A stretch of DNA of 64,000 bases from Sycobia sp. Sy_11 (GCA_018907035.1 JACCIC010000029.1:3164501-3228500), one strand, 5' to 3'. Counted from the first letter of the stretch, positions 37,021 through 49,317 are shown. Made by a program: numbers and translations. The notes: a model not told the origin generated them from the sequence alone.

Positions 37021-38279
37021 CTTTAATTGATATCGGTAAGAGTCGTTGCCGCAAGTGTCCGGTGATTTCTTAAGGGAATGTTTAAACACTTTGAAAATCG
37101 ATTAAATTTCATTTTTTTAGAAAATTCGTTTGACCTAATACTGAGAAAACTCAATTATTACATTCAGATTAAATATCTAAATGTATTGAAGCCTTTGTGA
37201 TTTTTAATCGATAGAAAATACGAATTTATCGATCCATTTGCTTCATCATATTAAGTAATTTTGAAAAACAGCACAATTGAATTAGTTGATTTATCAATGT
37301 TCATCGAATTTAATTAGCATTCCATTTCATTAATCGTGATTTACTTCGGAAGTAACCCAATATTGAATTTAGTAGACTGCTGCGCGCTGGAGAAGAAGCA
37401 GAGAGCACTTATAAATTATATAGATTCGGAAAAAATCTATATAAGAGTTTAAAAATAAAATCTTTTAAAACTCGTGAAAATGTAATTTTTAACTGTTTCT
37501 CAAGCGAATAATTAAAGAACCTTGCGGTAAATATTCATAATAAGATTTCGAAAATACGCAATTTCGAAGGCAACGCCTAGCATTACGTTATACGTATTTC
37601 TCTTAGCAATAATCCAGTCTATCCTAATTGTGATCCCTATCGTTATGATAAACAATTTTCGACCAGCTATAATTTTATTTTAATCCGGCATCGATAAATT
37701 TTAATTATAAAATTTCAATTGTCCAACAAGGCAATTATTTTAGAAAAGATTTAAAATTATGAAAATGGCAAAGATCGAGCCGACGTTTCTCTTCAATGCA
37801 GCCTGAATAAATCTTACGAATTTCGAAAGAGAATTTCCATCCTCGTTAATATACTCGTCTTAAGAAATTTGCTGAATTGAATTATTCCAAGCAATATAAT
37901 GATTTCGAATGAGGACAATTTTTCAGATGAAACTATTGTATTGAATATTAGTCACCGTTAATTCAGTGGGTTTATAAATCTTCAATTCCACCGTATATAA
38001 TGTCGAACGCGCATTTTCCAACAAAATCATCCGACGATCCAATTTTTTCTAATAAAAATGCATTCAAGAATATTCGCGTATTATCTATGGAGCCGGCTTT
38101 TTGCTGAAACGACGCGTCTCAATCTTAATATTTGGCACGTCCGATAGACTCGAAATCGATAATCGAACTGTCAAAGTACGAAAAATTTATGACTCTCGAC
38201 GATACCGCGACTATTGTTGCGAACGAGACACAAAAGATACCCGCCAGCTAGTCATACTTTTGTCGCATAGATCGAGCTA
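37021..38279. other. AT-rich DNA, nothing recognized
   Basis: No frame of 60 codons or more and no arrays over 1.2 kb. Confidence 0.6.
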
Positions 38280-39000
38280 ATTTTCAATGGAAGTCGACGT
38301 GAAAATTGTCAAAACTCAAGATTTTCTCTCACCTAACTCGGCTCGGGAGACGCAGCGGGTTCTCCGACAAAAAAAAAAAAAAATGTCAAACTTTCTCGCT
38401 GTGCCGCGCGCCGCGCGCTTAGATAAATCCTCGCGAAACCCACGTGTACGGCGACCTCGAGCGCGTCTCGATTATTTTTTTTCCTCAAAGAAACACCGCT
38501 TGCAGCACCTATGTAGAACATCGTGTATTTACCGGGTTGGCTGCGTGCGTCGAGCGTGTCAATGCGACTCTCGTACAGGCGTATGTCCTTCCTGAGCCGA
38601 CGCGGCTCCAGCAGTCCCAGGCAAAATTCACGAACGGGGCGGATTCCTATCGTCGTGAAAGAATTTTTTATTTTTTTTTTTATTTTTCCGTCGTTGTCGC
38701 CGCGAAAATTCGCCACTTATGCAGGAGCACCAAACAATTTCGTGTATTGTCGCGCGTGCACACACACACAGACACTTTCACTCTTATCTCGGTACATATA
38801 TGTGTATATCAATGCAGCAGAAGGGATTTACAAATAACCGCGCACTTTTAAGGGCGGACAGATCACACACTCGACCGTGCGGCGGCGGCGGCGAATACAA
38901 TAACCGCGCGGACAAAAGCGGACCGAGTATAAATAAGGATCGCGAAGAAAGGAAATAAGGAAGGAGAGGCGCCGCGCGGTCAGTCTGGTCCGGCTTTATA
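38280..39000. other. GC-mixed segment with CpG clusters
   Basis: Frames of 100-135 codons overlap on both strands (38287-38851); none resembles a known family. GGC repeats at 38880-38893. TATAAATA at 38928 and TCAGTC at 38980 look like core-promoter words but are about 54 bp apart, too far for a TATA-Inr pair. Confidence 0.4.
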
Positions 39001-39008
39001 TTTATATA

Positions 39009-39010
39009 TT

Positions 39011-39042
<32 letters not shown>

Positions 39043-39059
39043 CATATATAATATATATG
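39009..39059. repeat. (CT)n-(TA)n compound microsatellite
   Basis: CT 39010-39022, TA 39022-39041, then imperfect TA. Confidence 0.94.
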
Positions 39060-39300
39060 GATATGCGCGTGCGAGCACTTGCTTTTCTATGTACACACGC
39101 GCACACACACCCACACGCGCACACAAGCACGCACGCACAGAGAGATGATGGAGAAGTTTTTATTTTCTTTTCAAAACAAAAAAAAAAAACAAACTAAAAG
39201 AGCACTTTTTCGCGAACGCGTACTGCACTTATAATCGCGATTTATGTGGAGAAAGCGCGATGCGATGTCCCGATTATACAAGTATGCATGTATAAATCTA

Positions 39301-39388
39301 TACGTATATATATGTACTATATATACTATATATATATATCTATATATATATATATAGATATATCTATATATATATATATATAGTATAG
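39301..39388. repeat. Palindromic TA-rich block
   Basis: (TA)n arms interrupted by symmetric CTATATAT/ATATATAG and a central GATATATC, so most of the 88 bp can self-pair. Confidence 0.8.
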
Positions 39389-39710
39389 CTCGCCGCACGA
39401 GCGCTCGGACACGAGTGCGGCGCCGGAGCCGGGGAGCAAAGTCGCGAGAGCGAGGCGCGTGGTGCGCGGAGAACGCGCGCGCCGTTCCGTGCCGCCGACC
39501 GCTGCTGCATCAGCCGGAGCATACGGCGCGCGCGCTCCGTTCCCCCCTCCGACACCCCCTTCTCCGCCCCACCCCCCCTCCCTCCGACCCTTCTGGAGCG
39601 CGCGCTCCCAGCCCGCTGTAGATGCGTGCACTACGTATATATTACGCGGATACGAAGGCGGCACTTACTATTTTTGACGCGAGGGGGGTTATGGGGGGGA
39701 GGGGGGAATT
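39385..39710. other. CpG-rich island
   Basis: Very high GC (GAGCGAGGCGCGTGGTGCGC near 39448), C-rich at 39540-39590, then the G-quadruplex motif. Confidence 0.65.
39683..39706 (+). other. G-quadruplex-forming motif
   Basis: Runs of 6, 7 and 6 G separated by TTAT and A. The 7-G run splits into two G3 tracts, giving four tracts with short loops on the plus strand, at the edge of the 39.4-39.7 kb CpG-rich island. Confidence 0.7.
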
Positions 39711-39725
39711 TGCGTATACATGTCT

Positions 39726-39749
39726 CTATATATATATATATATATATAT
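39726..39749. repeat. (TA)12 microsatellite
   Basis: 24 bp, just after the G-quadruplex motif. Confidence 0.95.
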
Positions 39750-41772
39750 CGGGGGATGAGACGCGCGGCGGCGATGTCGCGGGCTGATGTCGCGGACAAG
39801 AGAGGCTGCACGCTTTCGCGCACAGTATCGTTTATATAGAATTTATATATATATATGGAGGTGCATGTAGGCAACGATAGTGGTGCTGCAGGGAAAAGAC
39901 GAGCTGTGGAGATGTGCTGTCGAGTCTTTAATAATTGGGAGTTGGAAGGGTGGTTCTGAGGTGGCTCTGCTAATTTTCTCTTTTTTTCTTTTTTTTTAAA
40001 CTTTTAGGGAAAGTCTCATTTTTTAGGATTTCGATCGGATGACGCGTTTCTGGCATTCTCGAATATCCCCTATCTGTCGTCGGTATTGCAAAATTATTAT
40101 ATATTGACTATTTGCTTTTTTTTTAATTTCATTATCTTGACTTTAATTATCTGTTCGAACCACCGAAGAAACTGATTGACGTGCAGTTTTTTAATGTTTC
40201 CGATTGTAAATTTGACATCAGAACGATCACATATTATAAATATATAAATAAAGCTATCGCGTATTATTATTTTCAATGTTTTTTTTTTTACTGACAAAAT
40301 CGCAATTCATTATTTGTCTTGAGAACTGGCCGCAAAATAAAGATCTAATTGATTCAAGATAAAAGAATGTGAAATTCACAAAAAATAAATAGCATGTACC
40401 AGTCATTTGGATCTGCCATTTTGAAATTGGAAATTATGATGACGTATTTATAACCAGTGACTTAAAAGATCTCTGATTATGAATTTAAATTGAAATAATT
40501 GTGAACAGCGAAGTATTTGGTATCTTTCATTTTGAGTTTCGAGACAAGTATAAACTTTGTAACTTTAAAAATGCAAAAGTATTATACTTACATTATTTTC
40601 TTTCTCAAGCATTCAGAATGCTTATGCCAATTTTTGTCGTATATAATTTTTTCAAATGAACTATTTGTAAAAATAAGGTCGTTATTGAGCTTTCACACGC
40701 AATCATTTGTCAGCCCAAAGATTCAGTTTGAATTCTCTGTTTTTTTTGTTTATAAAATACGTTAGACAAGCGTGCTTCGACGTAAAATCTTTCAATGGGT
40801 TCAGGGTTACAAATACGATTTAAGGAGCTGTCGATTTGCTGTTTCATACCGATCGAGAAAAAAAAATTTATTTAGAATAATACCGTGTGTAAATATTAAA
40901 TTATTGCAAAATTTAGTTAATAAAGCCCTCAGTATACCTCTATTTTATGTCGCTGCATTTAACCAAACTGCTTGCCTAGTTTTTATTAAATAAGAGCGTT
41001 TTAAATATTTTACTTCTACCGTTCTTTATCTTGACACATTTAGAATCTTCTCGTTTCCACACTATTTGACGAATTTTTTCTTCATAGCGGTGTAGATCTA
41101 GAAATAAACAAAGGGAGTGCGATTAAATATAAATTTTAATAATTCGGCAATTATATGTAATAAATTATTTAAAATGACAATTGACAACCCCCTAATGTGA
41201 ATATCGTACGGTGAGCATGACATACTCGTCACATGTCAAAGAGGGGCTAACTATATTCAATATTATACACTTTGATAGACATGGGAGCAAAAACACATAA
41301 TTTTTTCATAAATGCTTATTAATCTTTTTTCAATGTATATAATCTATTCCAATATTAATAGGTTATGCTCGATTTGAGCCAATTCGGGTCAGAATTAATT
41401 GAAGAATAATTCAAACAATTTTTGTTGCAACATATCGTTATATAGCTAATTCGTGGACCACCTCTGTTACTTAATTACATAATAAATAAAATAGCCAAAA
41501 AAATCAATAACAGTAGAAAAATGCGTAATTATATTGTTTACAATTTTTTTCAGAATTTTCTTTTCCTCCAAAATATGGATTTTAATTCTGAAAACTATGC
41601 TATTTTTTCTACAACGAGGGTGAACAATTAAAATAAGTAGGAGTATAATGGAATATCAATATATAAATAGAGCGAGACGGGAATAAAATTATTACAATCT
41701 AATATTAAATTATGAAAATCTACTGTCTACAAATATTAGTAAGACTTTATTTATAATTTTTGAAAACTTTAT
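39750..41772. other. AT-rich DNA, no confirmed gene
   Basis: Two neighbouring plus-strand frames (40517-40765, 82 codons; 40772-40993, 73 codons) are unrecognized. Confidence 0.5.
40400..40570 (+). repeat. Possible diverged ~100-bp direct repeat
   Basis: Two copies about 100 bp apart share ATCT..CATTTTGA(A/G)(A/T)TT (near 40411 and 40511), each followed by a TATAA(C/A) word and AAAA. Only two units, heavily diverged. Confidence 0.25.
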
Positions 41773-42385
41773 TCATTCTTCTAAATCTAATTCACACTCC
41801 TCAAAATAACCCCTCCCCACCGGTTGCAATAGAACTATGCCAACGCTTTTCCAATTTTCAAAACATTTTTATACTCGTATTTCCGAATGACTATCAGTTC
41901 CTTCTTCGATTCGGCTTTTATTTCTTCAATCGAATCAAAACCCTGTCGCCGAAGTGGTTTTTTGAGTTTGCTGAACAGCCGGAAGTGACACGGTGCTAAA
42001 TCAGGCGAGTACACGGTGGTTGCGGAACGATATTGATTGAATTTTGGGCGAAATGTTCACGTAAAATCAATGCAGTATGAGCTGGTGCATTGAGCTGTCT
42101 TTCCATTAAAAGCCGCCTTTTGAGACGAATAGCTTCACGCAAACGACGCATAACACTCAAATAATATTCTTTGTTAGCCGTTTGGCCGGTTGAAAGTAGT
42201 TCATAATGCACCACACCATGATAATCGAAGAAAACAGTGAACATAACCTCGATTTTTGAGCGACTTTGGCGTGATTGTTTCGGTCTCCGCTCTCCTTTGG
42301 CACGACATTCGCTCGATTGATCGGTTGTTTCTGGATCGTAAGGGAAGATCCAATTCGTATCTTCGGTTATTAGCGTTTCGCACCG
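41773..42385 (-). pseudogene. 5'-truncated mariner transposase remnant, second lineage
   Basis: Minus-strand mariner transposase, C-terminal half only. It starts near 42385 with ITEDTNWIFPYDPET (matching the first catalytic block GDE.W...YDPET, Asp retained), continues with VFFDYHGVVHYELL near 42230 and REAIRLKRRLL near 42120, and ends in YFEECELDLEE with TGA at 41773-41775. Roughly a dozen residues are deleted before NAPAHT (about 42090), so the second catalytic Asp is gone. A small insertion shifts frame before YSPDLAP (about 42010). The third Asp is replaced by His (PCHF, codon at 41985-41987). A further frameshift lies near 41860. The FFDYxGVVHYE and NAPAHT signatures resemble the irritans-type mariners. 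No N-terminal domain and no inverted repeats were found. Confidence 0.85.
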
Positions 42386-42513
42386 ATAACTCTGACAGTA
42401 CTATCAACTTAAAAATAAAAATATTTGTCCGAATCGATAAGCCCGGGAAGTTTGAATTTAAAAGTCTTTCTCATATTTGTACACAATAGTAAACTATCCG
42501 GCAGAAGAATTTT

Positions 42514-42517
<4 letters not shown>

Positions 42518-42565
<48 letters not shown>
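42518..42565. repeat. (TA)24 microsatellite
   Basis: 48 bp, 130 bp from the truncated mariner. Confidence 0.98.
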
Positions 42566-42568
<3 letters not shown>

Positions 42569-43507
42569 TTTTATAGAACGAATTTGTATAGGATAAAGGT
42601 AAATCGTCTTATTTACAATTTACTAAAAATAATTCGTCGCAGAACCTCTTATAATTAAACTCCTGTAAGAAATTTCTCTCATGAACGAAATACAATTGTA
42701 TGTATCCTAATGATGTGTATGTAGGCGAGGCAAAACGTAAATTAATTCTTAATCGACATGTTTATAATTATTCTCAGTGGGCTTTATCGTCGGAACGAAG
42801 TAGAGGTTTCTTTCTTAAATTAATATTGAATCACCTTCACGAGAATCGCACAAATGGAGCACGATAGTTCTTCCGCCCATTGAGATTTAGTTTCCCTTTC
42901 AGAATATTGAAGTTTTAAAAATTATATACGACAAATTGGTGTTCCTATCGTTTGTTTCACTCTAATGCTGTTTATATATTCTTGTTTTCGGGATCGTGAC
43001 CAGGTTAACGATTTTTTGTCGACGAAACGTTGTCAAGGAATAAAAATATATTTTATGATTTTATGTGTTTCATTAATTCATACCCTTAACCCATACGGAT
43101 TATAATTGAAAGCATAAATCTTTTGCAATTTTAAAGAAAATATCGTTGCCAAACGTTAGGAGTAACAAAGGAATATTCGATAATTATGCCAAAATTCGTA
43201 TTCTTATAACGATTTACAATCATTTCGAATAATAGATTAATTGTATTGGATTGCAGTCACTATTAATAAGCGCAGATTCGACATCCACGGTATTCTAAAA
43301 AAGAACACGCGTGTTTTCACTTGCACTAATTGGATTCCTTGAGTCCTTTGTTAAAGCAAAAAAAAATAATCAAGGAACACGGTATAGGACTTGCTGTAAT
43401 TATTCGCAGTTATAATGCGAGTAAGGAAGGGTAAAACTTTTCTTTCTGTTTGCAGACCGACTTCGATACAATCTTATGACTTTTTCCTTACTCCGCGAAT
43501 AATTAAA

Positions 43508-43559
<52 letters not shown>

Positions 43560-44521
43560 ATATATATATACATATTTGAATCGTACTCCCGCAAATAATC
43601 GAACGACCACTTAGTCCAATGGGGATGTGAAGTTCGAGCTTTCAACTTTTTTTTATATAGAAAAGTATATACGTATATTTTAATCTGCTAAATAAAATAT
43701 GTACAATGTAAGTTAGATAGTATGTGAAGATATACAGTGATTTTTGAGTCGTATGTACACATAAGAGATTTTTTTGATTATACAAATAATTACTCGATTG
43801 CTTCAAGGATATTTAAGTATTTTTCATCTTTTTTTTCGGTTTCGAAGTATACATTAAAAGTAAAAATACATTAAAATAAACTTGATATGTAATGCAAGTA
43901 CGTATTCTGGATTGTGGATAAGATATATGTAAATATAGTCCAGGATTACATTTTCAGATTTTAGTCAGATTTACATAGCAAAATTCCAAATAAGCAGCAG
44001 ACGCAGGCGTTCCCGCAGGGATCAAGTGGGATTTTCTTATTTCGATGCGCCCACGTGAGATAGCAGGAGCTTAGAGTGAATTTTGAGTCGTTATTACGGG
44101 CTACTGTACTCTTATATTTTTTTTATGTATTTTTATATTTTGTGTATTTTTTTATATTTTTATTTTTATATCATAAATATATATTGCAGACTTGGCATAT
44201 GGATTATACTACGTATTTGGACACGTTTTAGGCGAATCCGCAGTGAAATTTACAGCATTGCTCGTTAGCCGTTAACTTTTTCTTTCCTCAATCGCGGAGA
44301 TCCACTGATTACACATTCGACAATTGGGAAAATAATGATCCGTGGTCTCTTTGATTTGTACGTCAGTAGCTGATTCCTTTATTCTGGAACGAACCGGAAA
44401 TTCGTAAAAGCTGATGGAAAATCAAAGAATTAATTTTTTTTCTAGTATTTATCAGGGTTATGACTTTGAGCGCTCAGGGCTTATCGGTGGAAAAAGTCGA
44501 GAGTTGAATTTTTCAGATTCA

Positions 44522-44523
<2 letters not shown>
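42566..44523. other. AT-rich DNA, no gene seen
   Basis: T-rich stretch 44105-44165 (TTTTTATATTT units). Otherwise short random frames. Confidence 0.55.
43511..43557. repeat. (TA)n microsatellite
   Basis: 47 bp. Confidence 0.98.

Positions 44524-44569
<46 letters not shown>
44524..44569. repeat. (AT)23 microsatellite
   Basis: 46 bp. Confidence 0.98.
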
Positions 44570-44572
<3 letters not shown>

Positions 44573-44897
44573 CGTTGTAGTAGTGATTTTACGGGATTAA
44601 AAAAAAAACTTAATAAATAAAAAAAACAAGAAAATACCGAGAGACGATAACGCGAATCTGACTTAGAATATGAATTCAGCCCGTTAAAATACATAAGGAT
44701 ATATTTATATACGCGAGGCTTATAATACAACAAAAAAAACTTTTCGTTGCTGCACGCTCCGTGAATAATTAATTCTCGCAAATCAACTTTCTCTAATTAT
44801 TTTCCTCTCAACAAATTGCGGACAGAAGCAAATCACAAGATTATTTTTACTTCTCGTACCAATTAAAACTTATATTATATATCTGGTAAAAGAATCA

Positions 44898-44900
<3 letters not shown>

Positions 44901-44953
<53 letters not shown>

Positions 44954-44957
44954 TATA
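44901..44957. repeat. (AT)n microsatellite
   Basis: 50 bp pure, one G at 44952. Confidence 0.98.
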
Positions 44958-45072
44958 TGCACATACATCGAAGCATATTATAACAATGCTCTATGCTCTC
45001 GTTTTACCACCCGCGACTATAACATGCTGTTGTATTATTTAACAAACGAATAGGCTCTAAAGTTCCGTATGG

Positions 45073-45074
<2 letters not shown>

Positions 45075-45126
<52 letters not shown>
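45075..45126. repeat. (TA)26 microsatellite
   Basis: 52 bp. Confidence 0.98.
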
Positions 45127-45127
<1 letters not shown>

Positions 45128-45211
45128 CGAATGTAAATTTAGCAACGACCTGTATAAGCACGCCTTCAACGCGCTCCACGCCGTGCTACCGACGGGATCG
45201 TGATAAGCGAG

Positions 45212-45215
45212 TATG

Positions 45216-45271
<56 letters not shown>
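45212..45271. repeat. (TATG)n-(TA)n microsatellite
   Basis: Two TATG units then 51 bp TA. Confidence 0.98.
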
Positions 45272-45273
<2 letters not shown>

Positions 45274-45593
45274 TAATATGCACGAGCGAGTCGCGTGGAT
45301 CTTGCCATTAATCCGCTATTCATTAAATAACCATCAATTTCCCGGCATTGGAACGCAGACGTCAATTATATTCATCTCGCCGCAAATCCATATGTGGGTG
45401 CGATTAATAAACGTTATATATATATAGTAGAATTGTCATGGTTGTATAAGTTTTTAGCGCAATTCGCTATAGATGAGAAACGAGACTTCGTTCAAGTTGT
45501 CCCAACACTTGTGTAATATACTCAACAGCTACATATGCACTTATATTTTTAGAAATCGTCGGGCCCTGGCTACCGTGAATCGTGAAACAATAT

Positions 45594-45614
45594 CTTACAT
45601 GTAACACATGTAAG
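45594..45614. repeat. Perfect 9-bp hairpin
   Basis: CTTACATGT, loop AAC, then ACATGTAAG. Just upstream of the phased array. Confidence 0.8.
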
Positions 45615-45679
45615 TCGCGCAGAATTGTACGCAATTATTGCAATCGTTAAAAACAAAAATATCATATCGTCTAATATTA

Positions 45680-46120
45680 CGTACAATGATTGAAATTATT
45701 TGAAATTACCGTCATTCATTTAACATCATTTTAAACCTTTGCCGTTAATTCAAAATTATCACGGACAATTTGCGATTATTTACAAGTAATTAAAATTATT
45801 TAAATAGTTTAAAATCGTCCGTTACAATTTTCAATCATTAAGAAACATTCGGAATCCTTTGAAATCATTTGCAACCGTTTGCAATCAATGGAAATCGCCT
45901 GTAATGATTTTCAATTATTTTCAGCGAATCGCATATTATTTGATGTTTTTGATCGTTTTTAAAAGAAAATCATACACGCGATAATATTGGAAATAATTTG
46001 TAGAAATTCTAATTTTACGAGATCATTTGATATTATCTGCAATCATTTTCGATAATTTCCCACCATCTGAAATCGTTTCAAATCATTCGCAATGAAGTTG
46101 AAATCGTTCGAAATCCCACC
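45680..46120 (-). repeat. Degenerate 10-bp-period array (AAATCATTTG-type)
   Basis: About 440 bp rich in AAATCATTTG, CAATCGTTTG, GAAATTATTTG and AAATCGTTCG, clearest at 45856-45890 and 46064-46115. The unit is the reverse complement of the 36.4-kb array. Confidence 0.6.
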
Positions 46121-46328
46121 TGGAATTCCAACCTCACTGTGTCGTCTTAAACGAATTTAAACACAATTATGCTTAATCGACGAATTCTGCATTGGCATTC
46201 GTTGCACTGATTATCCGTCCCGTGCTCTATGATGGTAAAACGTACGTACTTGCTGGGGGAGTTCGGCGAGCGTATCCCGGACGGGCGGCGTTCGGCGTGG
46301 CTTGGCTTGAATTGGACCATTTCGTTTT

Positions 46329-46329
<1 letters not shown>

Positions 46330-46382
<53 letters not shown>
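46330..46382. repeat. (TA)n microsatellite
   Basis: 53 bp. Confidence 0.98.
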
Positions 46383-46384
<2 letters not shown>

Positions 46385-46691
46385 CAGAAGGTGAGTGAAA
46401 TGAAACCGAAAGCCTGTCAAGGTTTATAAGCGTGCGGTGGCAGGTTTCGTTTTATCCATTGTAGCGGGATTAACTAAATTCGATATATATCGTTGGACTT
46501 TAGTCGAAGAATTCGGATTAATCCTGACGGTACGAAGTAATGTCCGAAATATTGTTGTCAAGAAAGGTTCAATAATATGCTGCACCTGTAAATATATTGA
46601 TTTGTTAATCTCAATCCAATGAGTGTACGACTTGTATTAAGATTTTTATTTAATATTTTTTACTTTTAAAATGTAGTTTTAGTAACAATGA

Positions 46692-46692
<1 letters not shown>

Positions 46693-46744
<52 letters not shown>
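46693..46744. repeat. (TA)26 microsatellite
   Basis: 52 bp, followed by GCTATATATAGC (46745-46756), a small palindrome. Confidence 0.98.
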
Positions 46745-46745
<1 letters not shown>

Positions 46746-46756
46746 CTATATATAGC

Positions 46757-47499
46757 ATAAAGTTATAAAGTTATAAAGGAAATTTTATGAAAAAATATAA
46801 AACCTCAAAAGTTTATTACACCAGTCATGTTAGAAATTCTATTTTGAAAAATACTTCTTCCTAAAACTTTACTCGTCGATCTAGCTTCATTTTTTTTTTA
46901 AATTCTCATCGGAAGTTATAAAATCTTTTTTTAACCTTTATCGTTCACAGCCGCGCTTAGACTAAACTATAATGAAAATTTGAATGGAAAAACTGTATGC
47001 CAATCATAGACATCCTGATCGTAATAATTGCGGTACTGCATCCATTAACATGTGCCAATCCTTATTCGTTGAAAAAAAGCATAGAAGAGAAATGATTTCG
47101 GCAATTTCGTACGTATAGGTGATTGCAAAACTTTAACTACAAATACAGCTCACCGACTGCGATATGTAAGATTTTAAATATATTTTTAAATGAGATTTTA
47201 TGTAATTTTAACTGATTTTGTCAATGATTTATTAGCACGGACATACGATGATTTCTTATATCAAGGATAACTTTGCAGTTATAAAATTAATCGCAGTTTT
47301 AAATTAAGGAAGGGCATAATGAGCAAAGTATATTTAAACACAGACACACACAGAGACATAATATATTAAACATATATAGACATACGTCATACGTCATATG
47401 CGCATGAATTGTAAAACCGCCCGCTCCATACTATATACTCACCCAGCTCGCTCGCCCAAATGTATTCCAGTATACATATATATATACATATACATACGA
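46757..47499. other. AT-rich DNA, nothing recognized
   Basis: Tandem AAAGTTAT pair at 46758-46780; no coding signal. Confidence 0.55.
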
Positions 47500-47624
47500 A
47501 AAATAACTTACTCGCGACCGTGTGCCTCGAAATTGTCTCTCTCCCCGCCCCCTCCTCCCGCAGCCCACTCATTACCATATTTTCGCTTCATGTAAAGCGC
47601 ATTGCTCGCGGAACGCAAAAAAGA

Positions 47625-47660
47625 GACTCTCTCTCTCTCTTTCTCTTTCTCCCCCCCCCC
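47625..47660. repeat. (CT)n running into a C tract
   Basis: CT/TTTCT to 47650, then ten C. Confidence 0.93.
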
Positions 47661-47899
47661 GGCCCTTTGTAAGGTTTTGGCTGTGGAGGATGAGGGATGG
47701 GGGGGGGGGAGTCGAGCAAGGGTCGGCAAACGAAATTCATGCCCTCTCTCGGAGGACAGATGGCGCGATATCCTGACTGACCGACCGAAAAAACCCCCCG
47801 CTCCCCGCCCCCGCCGCGAGCGAATAGTTAATGAACGTATAGCCGCGGCGGTGTACTACGCTCGCGCAAAATCGCGCCCGAGCAATTATTGCGCGCTCC

Positions 47900-47901
<2 letters not shown>

Positions 47902-47942
<41 letters not shown>
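47902..47942. repeat. (CT)n microsatellite
   Basis: 41 bp inside the CpG-rich island. Confidence 0.98.
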
Positions 47943-47945
<3 letters not shown>

Positions 47946-48104
47946 CGAGGGACGGGTGGGGTGGGACGGGGGGGAGGCGATATTACGTGCCGGACTTTGT
48001 TCTCCCAAACCCCCCCCCCCTCCCATCCGCGCGGACGACGTGGCGCCGCGGCGGTGGCGCGGCCCGCCATACGGTTCGATAATTCACCGGGTAAAGTATG
48101 GTAT

Positions 48105-48128
48105 TATATATATATATATATATATATA
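48105..48128. repeat. (TA)12 microsatellite
   Basis: 24 bp. Confidence 0.95.
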
Positions 48129-49282
48129 CTAGTCGACGCTCTTCTGCCATTCGACCGCGCCCTGAATGGTTCCGTTTTAAATTATGCTCGAGCTACTTCT
48201 TTTCAGGCATATTATTATATTAACATGTTACCAGCTTTTTTTTTCCTTTCATTTTCTTCTACAGGAAGCCTTTTTTGCTGGTAATACTTTATCACGACAA
48301 CTGGTACCTGTAGAATCCTTCGATTATGACGGGTGAAAAAAGTTTCTCGCCGCAACACGAGGGAAAGGAATTTTTTTTCTCGAAACCGCGCTCGTCAAAA
48401 ACATGGTAAAAAAATTTAACCAAAAAGAAAAAAAAATTAATAAGGTGAACGATTGAAGGAAAAACTGAAACATAAAGGTTTCAGCACATGATCTTAAATT
48501 AAAATGTATCAAAAATATTCAATAAATTTTTGACTGATTGGTGCAATTTCCGTCAATATGAAATATATTTTCATTTGTAAATCAGGGCCTTTTCTATAAG
48601 TTTCAAGCCTTTTGTTTTTGTCAAAAATTTTAAAACACTTTTGTTAATTTAAATTTAAGAGCATTTTTCTTCAAATTTTTTTTTTTTGAACTTTTTCCTT
48701 TAATATTAATTACATTATTTTTTACCTTTTACTTTGGTTCTTTTATTATTTTCCTTCTAGAAGAAGGTTATTTAAAAAATATTAAAAAAATTATTTACTC
48801 TTTACTTGTACTTTATATTTTCTTAATATTGAAAAATATGCATACGGAGCAACTCAAACAATCCTCATCTATACGTATTCAGTTACTTGAAAGTTCAGCT
48901 CTCAATATTATGATAAGCTATTGCATTTTCACCTAAAATGCAACCTAAAAATAAAATGGGAGGGGGGTTAATTTGCGAACTCTGCTCGGCGCTAACTAAT
49001 TCTTATTTTTAAATATTTTTCGGTGTGTTTCGGAAAATATACGTATTTCGTATTGTCCGCAGATGGTTTTGCCCTATTGCTTCGCGCATCAAAGTGGACG
49101 GATCGAGTGATGTGAGTCGGCCGCTTCAAAATTGTACAGGTTCGAAATTTATTATACCGTGGACTGCCAAACGATCGATACGTGTTTCCAAAATGTTCTT
49201 CTTTGTTCTTTCCCAAAAATTGTCGGAAAACCTAATCGACCCGTTTCTCAACATTGCTCTTTATTGCGTTATCATGCGCTGC

Positions 49283-49284
<2 letters not shown>
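48129..49284. other. AT-rich DNA, no gene seen
   Basis: Frames of 60-106 codons near 49000-49345 overlap on both strands. Poly-T run near 48680. Confidence 0.5.

Positions 49285-49315
<31 letters not shown>
49285..49315. repeat. (CT)n microsatellite
   Basis: 31 bp. Confidence 0.97.

Positions 49316-49317
<2 letters not shown>

Larger units (their letters stand above)
47500..48090. other. CpG-rich island with homopolymer G and C tracts
   Basis: Carries C tracts near 47651 and 48010, a G tract near 47700, and (CT)n arrays. A 176-codon plus-strand frame (47602-48132) reads through repeats and is not credible as a gene. Confidence 0.65.

Noticed and set aside
38928..38985. TATAAATA plus TCAGTC as a core promoter
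   Set aside because: Spacing from TATA start to the Inr adenine is about 54 bp instead of roughly 30, so the two do not form a standard pair.
40517..40993. Two consecutive plus-strand ORFs (82 and 73 codons) as a split gene
   Set aside because: AT-rich Phe/Ile/Lys composition typical of random frames, no family resemblance and no reason to join them.
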